Shown: piece after piece, positions 58,404 through 64,000 of the stretch
Numbering within the stretch: position 1 is the stretch's first letter
How the letters are laid out: the number at the start of each line of letters is the position of its first letter
Origin: Limonium bicolor
Lineage: Eukaryota > Streptophyta > Magnoliopsida > Caryophyllales > Plumbaginaceae
Direction of reading: 5' to 3'
Assembly: GCA_023374045.1 (NCBI GenBank)
Contig: CM041782.1
Location: 184,406,925 to 184,470,924 of the forward strand
Length of the DNA: 64,000 nucleotides
Program-made: the position numbers and the translations under genes
Notes under the pieces: model-generated
What the model was told of the DNA's origin: nothing
The model's database searches: none
The model's input: only the letters and a program-made list of their open reading frames with translations

Positions 58404-58779
58404 AAGAACACTTTTGATTAATGTCTAATATTGAATTTAGGACCTAAAATGAATTTAGGATGAGATAATGGGGATTGAGAGTGAGGAACATTTTATTTGT
58501 GTTATGTTATTATGCTATTACTATCTTACATAAATGATGAGGCAAAATCAAGTTTGTGTCACCTACTATTGTTGAGCCATCCAAAAGTGTGATTTAAATG
58601 AATTAGATGCTTGTTGATGAATATAGTATAAAAATTGGTTAGATATTGGTGAATGCCACCCTTGAGAGCCCTAGAATTAGTATACTTAGGAGCCTTGTTG
58701 CTTGAAATAAGATGGAACCATATGTGTAAGAGTTGGTTCAAGCTATGGCCATGGGGTAGCATGGTGGCACCAACATCAT

Positions 58780-59000
58780 GCACCAAGTGACAGAGATGAA
58801 ACCTAAGTACTATCATGGTATGAGGACCCTCAGCTTCTGGAGGGCTAGATACGAGAGTTTGATAAGCTATTCAAAGCGATCAGCTGTCCTGTAGGGAGAA
58901 TGGTAGGGTGTGTAGTTTATTTCTACAAAGGTGAAGCGAATTTGTGGTGGGTAGCAATAAAGGAAGAATATCTTCAGCAACCGGGTTTCAGATGGTGTAA
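58780..59000 (+). pseudogene. Ty3 gag fragment (chromovirus-like)
   Basis: Downstream of the primer site the plus strand shows gag pieces in shifting frames: KPKYYHGM, then FDKLFKAISCP, then YFYKGEANLWWVAIKEEYLQ. The GEA..WW motif is typical of the Retrotrans_gag core of plant Ty3 elements. The fragment ends where a new repeat starts (58996), so the rest of gag-pol is missing here. Confidence 0.75.
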
Positions 59001-59140
59001 TACCCCCATCCCACATCGGGATATAAGGAATAATGTGAATGATTTATAGTTATACATATGGGCTGACTACAACAAATGACTTTCCACTTTTAGGCCCAAA
59101 TGATGACAAAGGGATTAAGGTGGCTAGTTTTCAAGCCCAT
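58996..59140 (+). repeat. Start of another repeat (TGTAATACCCC, TCCCACATCGG)
   Basis: TGTAATACCCCCATCCCACATCGGG is the form of an LTR 5' terminus followed by the TCCCACATCGG box often seen at the start of plant LTR and TRIM elements. It is cut at 59141 by the second Athila-like element. Confidence 0.4.
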
Positions 59141-60515
59141 TGTTGGGAAAATAACTAACATAAGTAATTAAACTTAGCTAAACGGGCAAGTTCACCCAAT
59201 TCGTTGCAATTTAACAAATGTCGGATCCTCAAGGAAATTGGTTTCTAAATCTTTGGTACTTTAGTAAAATGCAAATAAAAACTGTAAACGGGGTTTAACC
59301 GGAGGCAAGCTTAGTTGTTTGTAAACGGAAAGGCAATAAAATAGTAAATTGAGTATTTGATGGAATGGGTGGAAAAGCAACCTAGGATAGTGGGGAATCA
59401 CCCAAAGAACCTCATAACCATAACTCATTATCTCATTGTCTATTAGAGTTCAATTCATGAATCCTTAAATCATGGGAAACCCAATTCTTACCTAATTAGT
59501 CAAATCCCTTAATTAAAAAGAGGTTTAAGTCACTAAAACATTAAGCAAAAACTCTTAAATAATAGCCCTAAGATTTTACCCCCAAAACCAAGAGAGCAAA
59601 ATGTAAGGTTTATCCCCCTTTTGTCAAATTCCAAACTCAAACTCAAATGTTGAATGGAACCACCATAATTGCAATAAGAGTTAAATTAGAGCATTAATTG
59701 ATATTGGAGGGAATAAAACAAGAGCATTCAATGAGTTTGGTTTCTAGCTTTCAATGAGCAATATTAGGGTCAAACCCCCTCATAGGATACAAAATGAGAC
59801 TACTCAACCATTAATAAAGGAAAGAGAAGGGAAGGGGAGAACTAGCCATTAGAGGAGCTCTAGAGCTTCAATGGATGTAGATTTCTTCACTTTCTTCTTC
59901 CTCGTCTTCTTCTCTTCTTTTCTCCTTCTTGGTCATCTCTCTCTCCTCTTTATAGTTGAAGTTGTGGGAAGTGAAGAATGAATGTAGATGCCCCCAAATC
60001 CAACTTTTTAAAACACAAAACTGGGCAATTTTTTCGTCCGACCGACCCTCATAAGGTTGGTCTCGAGGGTCAGTTGGACCACTGACGAAGGAAGCACGTG
60101 CGTGTGCTTGACTAACCCTACCTAAGGCCAGTCCCAGGGTCGGTCGATTCCAGTAGCTTTCGGGAGAGTTGGACAAGGTCGGACCGACCCTCCCAAGGTC
60201 GGTCCTAAGATCGGTCGAGACTAGTAGTAATTTTCTCTAACTTGCGCGGGGCCTAGAATCTTCATTGTGGCTCGGAATTGCTCTCCATTTGTGACATTGG
60301 AAAGCTTGAGAGATGGGGAATTTGTTGATGCACTTCACTAGCTCTAAAAGAACCCAAAAGTATGCTCAAAATGAGCTTTTACTTATCAATAGATCAAACT
60401 GTATAAGTTCACCATTAATCACAAAAGTACTCCATAAAGTGGTGAAATAAGTTATACACCTATTAAAATGAAGGTGAATAAAGACCTTGAAGTAGCACTA
60501 TTTCACCACTTATCA
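59141..60515 (-). mobile_element. 3' LTR of a second Athila-like element (minus strand)
   Basis: On the minus strand it starts TGATAAGTGG at 60515, next to a polypurine tract, and ends at about 59141 (CCCAACA). Length (about 1.38 kb), start sequence and the preceding 'gcttgaggacaaacaa' agree with the Athila element at 23097-35885. It contains a palindrome array (60036-60218) and a CT-rich leader-like stretch (about 59880-59950 on the plus strand as written). Its 5' partner would lie beyond the window. Confidence 0.75.
60036..60218. repeat. Palindrome array, GTCGGTC/GACCGAC type, three modules
   Basis: Boxes GTCCGACCGACCCT, AGGGTCGGTCG and partially decayed forms repeat at about 65-base intervals, again with a 'gattccagtag'-like spacer resembling that of the GTCCGACCCA arrays. 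Confidence 0.8.
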
Positions 60516-60529
60516 ACTCCCCCACACTT
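60516..60529 (-). promoter_or_regulatory. Polypurine tract of the second Athila-like element
   Basis: The minus strand reads AAGTGTGGGGGAGT immediately before the LTR start TGATAAG. Confidence 0.85.
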
Positions 60530-61789
60530 ATCTATTTGTTTGTCCTCAAGCAAAATTAGCTAGGAACCCACAACAAGAAAGAACATTTTAAAGCAAGCAA
60601 GTGTTTAGATGAATTATTGAATTCATGTGAGCAAAATCTGTGAAAAACCTCAAGAGGAGTACAACCAACCTATTCATGGTGATATGGGTATGCTTAGGGC
60701 AAATAAAAATATAGAGTTTCGGGGTATGATCCAGAGTGCTTCCAAGTTCTTAAAGATTATGGAACTTGGAGAACTTTTACCATGGCCAACTTCTCTCAAG
60801 AATGGGCATTGAGGAAAAAACAAAAGGAAAAAGAGAGATTTGCATTTGATTCACTTTTGTAACAAGAGATGAGGAGAAGATAATTTGGCATTTTGTCTTG
60901 CTTTAATTAACACTCAACTCTCATTTGTTGGTTACCTATGGTGTCTCTCAATTTCCTTTTTGAAATTTTCCCAAGGAAGCACCCCTTAGCAATCCCTAGA
61001 TGAGAAGATAGAAAGAACCCCTAATCAATAAAAAATCACTATGATGAGGTTTTATGGTTGCACCGCAAATACATGCTCCTTAAGAGAGACTTTTTTGAAA
61101 AATTTGGTGGAAAATTCTAAGAATTCATAGAAAAACTTGCTTACTATAAATGTAACTCCTACATGGAAGCTATAGATATGCATAGGGAATTTAAATAGTG
61201 CACCAAAAAGAAAAGGTTGTTTCCCCTCACACTTGAATGGGACAATGTCCTCATTATTCAAAACAAAGCTCAAGGAAAACAAACAGAAGACCTTTTCAAA
61301 GCACGAAGCATGGAGTAAGCAAAAAGTGTAATACGTTGTGTACATGTTAAAAGGTTAGAGAACTAGTACTCCCCTGATAAAGATGAGTTGTTGGTGGGGT
61401 TCCCCCACACTTGCTAGTGTCCGGGGTCATTGAAGTGCTAGCTTCGAAGGGAAGAGTCAAAGATCCTAGGAAAAAATTTGCAAGAGTTTCCTAACTCAAC
61501 TTTGGGGTGTTCTTGAGTTCGGTTGGTATATATCAACAATGCATAGCCAAAAAGAACTAGGCGCAAAAGGGATTCCAAAGAATACTAAAAAAGGCCATAG
61601 TTAGATACCAAAAGGGGGACTCATATATGAGTCCCAAACCATAATATTTGGAAATGCAAGAAATAAGGTACTAGAGTTGAAGATAAAGTACTACATAAGT
61701 GAAAGTGCGAAATCTAAATGACAACAATGTAAATGAGAGTTAACAGATAAACAAAAGTGCAGATAAACAACGACAAGCCGACATGCGAT
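60530..61789 (-). other. 3' untranslated part of the second Athila-like element
   Basis: About 1.26 kb without a supported gene. The minus-strand frame at 61052-61345 (97 codons, Phe/Cys-rich) has no recognisable feature. Plus-strand 'cccccacacttgctagtgtc' near 61405 is a further polypurine-like box on the minus strand. Confidence 0.5.
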
Positions 61790-62918
61790 CATGGGACAGC
61801 TACTGAGGAGGGGGACCACCACGCTCCAATTGCTCTCAATGGTACTGGATCTGGGCCCCCATCTGCTGCTGGTGCTCCTCCATGCGACACTGATGTTTAG
61901 CCATCTAGCGCTGATACACCTTCAAACTGCTCTTGGGACACTGGGCTCCATAGGCGAGCTGACCACCTCACCCTCCATGGGCCGCACACCAAAGCAAGAA
62001 AACTGCCTCTCTAGGAAGTAAGGGAAGCCCAAGTGCTGGGTGTCCTTCTTCTCGATGATGTGGCAGAGGTGGCTCATCATAAGGTCCGGGAGGGAGAGTG
62101 GCTTGTCTGGATCCGACGCGACCAGGTAATCCATAAGATAGTAGTCGGTGGTATTCAGATCCTTGCTGTCTCTGGGCTAGATGTTATGGGATAAGTGAAA
62201 GCATGATCCGCTTCACCGGATCTCTCACCATGTTTAGGGTCATAGTGACCCTGGCTGACATCAGTCCCGTCCTGGTTCTTGCGACGCTTCTGGATTGGGA
62301 GAGTGTTAAGATAGTGGTGCCGGTGGTCGTTTAGGCCTTCATGATGGATGTAGGAGAAGTTCTGGAGGTCATCGTTAGGTAGCTCAAAGAACCGGTGGAC
62401 GTCCGACCTCCGGGTGGTGATCCCACGGCCACTGACAAAGGATGTGACCTCACCCCGCTTTTTGTCCAATGTCGCATTGGCATAAAACTTCTTGATCAAG
62501 CGGGGGTGGTATCAGTGGCGGAGCTTAGGCTTGAGTTGGGTGGGCTTGGCCCCCCAAATAAAAAAAATTAATAGAAAAATATATATAATACAATATAGTA
62601 TGTAATATGGCCCCCCTAATATTCTAATATGGCCCCCTCAAGTTTTGAAAGCTGGCTCGCGCCCTTGGGTGTTATTAGCCTACCATGGATAGCACACAGC
62701 TCCTCCCAGATACTCAAAGTAGGGAGCCAACTGTAAGTTAACGACAAGTGCAGAATCAACAAGCGCTCCCGACTATCTCTCGCAGTCGGTCAAAGTTGTA
62801 CAGTGCTTGGCATCTTCACGACTAAGATGCCATCGATAAGTCCTTGGTTGGAGAAGCCCACCTCCAAGCTGGGCTTGTTGGCGTATCTCCTAGCAGTGCA
62901 GCGTTGACGGTGAGCCAT
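61790..62918 (-). pseudogene. Third ORF of the second Athila-like element, with a MITE inside
   Basis: The minus strand starts at ATG 62918 with a basic N-terminus (MAHRQRCTARRYANKP), loses frame, and after the MITE (62513-62667) shows IKKFYANATLDKKRGEV and GRGITTRRSDVHRFFELPND (62499-62360). This is the same FYAN...LP arrangement as in the third ORF at 31787-32903. Next come DLMMSHLCHIIEKKDTQHLG and a Gln-rich C-terminal stretch (EEHQQQMGAQIQ) ending PPPQ at about 61800. It resembles the plant transposon-associated domain annotated as Transposase_32. Stops and frame changes make it non-functional as assembled. I do not assign an envelope function. Confidence 0.65.
62513..62667. mobile_element. 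hAT-type MITE, 155 bp, 8-bp target duplication
   Basis: The ends are CAGTGGCGGAGCTTAGGC on the left and, reversed, CAAGGGCGCGAGCCAGC on the right: imperfect inverted repeats of the CAGTGGCGGAGC type common in plant hAT MITEs. The flanks GGTGGTAT (62505-62512) and GGTGTTAT (62668-62675) match at seven of eight positions; eight bases is the hAT hallmark. The centre is AT-rich with duplicated 'aatatggccccc'. Confidence 0.8.
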
Positions 62919-63864
62919 TGTTCTGCAAAACAGTTAAACGAAAAGGAAAAAAGGAAAAAAAAAAAACAAAAGAAGAATGGTACAAATAACAAAAAGTGAA
63001 GCATTAGAAATTAAAAAGGGATAGCATAAGTGATTGGACAGAGAATCAATAGTAAAAGTAATGGAAAACAAAAGAATTAACATATTTATATATAGTCTCC
63101 CCCGTTTTTCTCCTCTTTCCCGGTTCTAAGAACCTCCACAAAACTAACCCGAAGGTTGGCATTCAGATATTATAGCACCCCAATACCACAATTCAACCAT
63201 AGATTCACAATTAACCAAGCAATTTAATAAGTCACCCCATTTTACACATGTTGAGCAACCCGAATCCCTAACCATGCTAACGTGCTACCTTGTGTATTTT
63301 ATCATTCAAAGACAAAAAAATGGTTGCTAGTCAACCCACCACAGTTACACGGTATTAGCACCACCGATCATGCCAACAAAACGATAAATTAGCCATAATT
63401 TGATATAAAGCATTAATCACAAGAATGCATGCTAAAATCATCACATCACCAAAATTTTCACCTCATTTTGCACCCCTACCTTATAATTAACAATTAAAAG
63501 CAATCCCAATCACCAAATTTGCACAAATCACAAATTTTCACCTAAGGCTTGGTTTGGTTCGAACCTAATGTGGACCAAAGTGGAACCTTTGCAAAACTTT
63601 TAAAAATTGACAAGTTAGGGTCAAAAACTCATACCTTGGTGTTTGTAGATTTTAATGGAGCAAAAATTGACAAGTTTTGGGGGCAAAATTGGCGAAAACC
63701 GGAAGTGGGGGAAAATTGAGATTAGGGATTTAGGGGTGGATGTGGCTGGCTTTTGGAGGTTGCAGGCAGTGGATGCTGGGCAGGCATGACAGTCGGAGTC
63801 ATGGGCATCAGAGGATGGCAGGCGGTGACCTGGTGGTGGCGTGCTGGTGCGCGAGGGAGTAGTT
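62919..63864 (-). other. Upstream part of the second Athila-like element
   Basis: No gene-length frame is supported. It should correspond to the spacer before the third ORF. A poly-A stretch (62940-62970) and T/A-rich DNA are present. Confidence 0.4.
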
Positions 63865-64000
63865 TGTAACACCCCTAATCCTAAACCTGTAATGACGTCA
63901 TAACTCGTAGCACAATAAATAGCAAATCGTAGCGGAAAAACAAAACTATTTACCTTGGTGTTACACGCCGTTACTCACCCTTGTGAGTAACAAGGCATCC
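63865..64000 (-). mobile_element. 3' end of another chromovirus-type LTR (enters from right edge)
   Basis: On the minus strand the LTR ends GGGGTGTTACA at 63865, preceded by a CCGCTACG box and the conserved hairpin at 63965-63996. No primer site follows, so this is a 3' LTR or a solo LTR inserted in the second Athila-like element. Confidence 0.65.
63965..63996 (-). other. Conserved 3'-end LTR hairpin (copy 4)
   Basis: On the minus strand GCCTT, stem GTTACTCAC, loop AAGG, stem GTGAGTAAC, then GGCGTGTAACACC. All nine stem pairs are canonical. Confidence 0.75.

Noticed and set aside
1..64000. tRNA, rRNA and snRNA genes
   Set aside because: No tRNA cloverleaf with a matching T-loop, rRNA or snRNA signature was recognised; tRNA-like matches are retroelement primer sites only.

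Overview
The window is repeat-dense nuclear DNA from a flowering plant, most likely a eudicot. The evidence is GT-AG spliced genes with plant protein families, AT-rich spacers and nested plant LTR retrotransposons with tRNA-type primer sites. I cannot name the species. Only two ordinary host genes are visible, both in the central low-repeat island at about 41.2-50.3 kb: an intron-less polyamine/amino-acid transporter of the PUT/LAT type (41413-42828, +) and an 11-exon PP2A catalytic subunit of the PP2A-3/PP2A-4 type (45285-50022, -). PP2A exons 2 and 11 each lack one G in a G run, which breaks the frame.

Left part (1-23 kb). A minus-strand Ogre/Tat-like LTR of about 5.3 kb (5095-10384) carries a tRNA-Arg-type primer site (5080-5091) and sits inside the 3' LTR of a second minus-strand element. 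That second element has a 4.8 kb LTR (15526-20335), an iMet primer site (15509-15520), a polypurine tract (near 10779) and about 4.7 kb of internal DNA with no readable gag-pol, so it resembles a large non-autonomous retrotransposon (LARD). Next comes a decayed Mutator-like (MULE) region (20336-23091) with tandem repeats.

Middle (23-41 kb). A complete Athila-type Ty3/Gypsy element (23097-35885) has 1.59 kb LTRs, a perfect 5-bp target duplication (GTCTC), a tRNA-Asp primer site, gag, protease, RT, RNase H, integrase and a third ORF, all broken by small indels and one stop. It is followed by a MULE terminal fragment, a truncated LTR, a 2.0 kb solo LTR (37468-39461) and a 0.5 kb MULE-derived foldback MITE with a perfect 9-bp target duplication (40666-41167) that ends 245 bp upstream of the transporter ATG.

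Right part (50-64 kb). A 4.2 kb solo LTR (52803-57006, target duplication CCTTG) lies inside an older LTR element whose 3' LTR end, iMet primer site and gag fragment follow at 57012-59000. Then come a minus-strand second Athila-like element (3' LTR 59141-60515, third-ORF remnant 61790-62918, interrupted by a 155-bp hAT-type MITE) and one more LTR end at the right edge.

The most unusual signals are shared by otherwise different LTR families. First, arrays of short GTCCG...CGGAC palindromes occur in at least six LTR or LTR-like contexts and once inside the Athila element. Second, a hairpin near the 3' end of several LTRs keeps its pairing while its sequence changes (covariation), flanked by GCCTT and GGCGTGTAACACC-like boxes. 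Both point to selected nucleic-acid structure rather than coding sequence. A quality caution: LTR-to-LTR differences, gag-pol breaks and the PP2A breaks are dominated by one-base indels, so part of the apparent decay may be assembly error.
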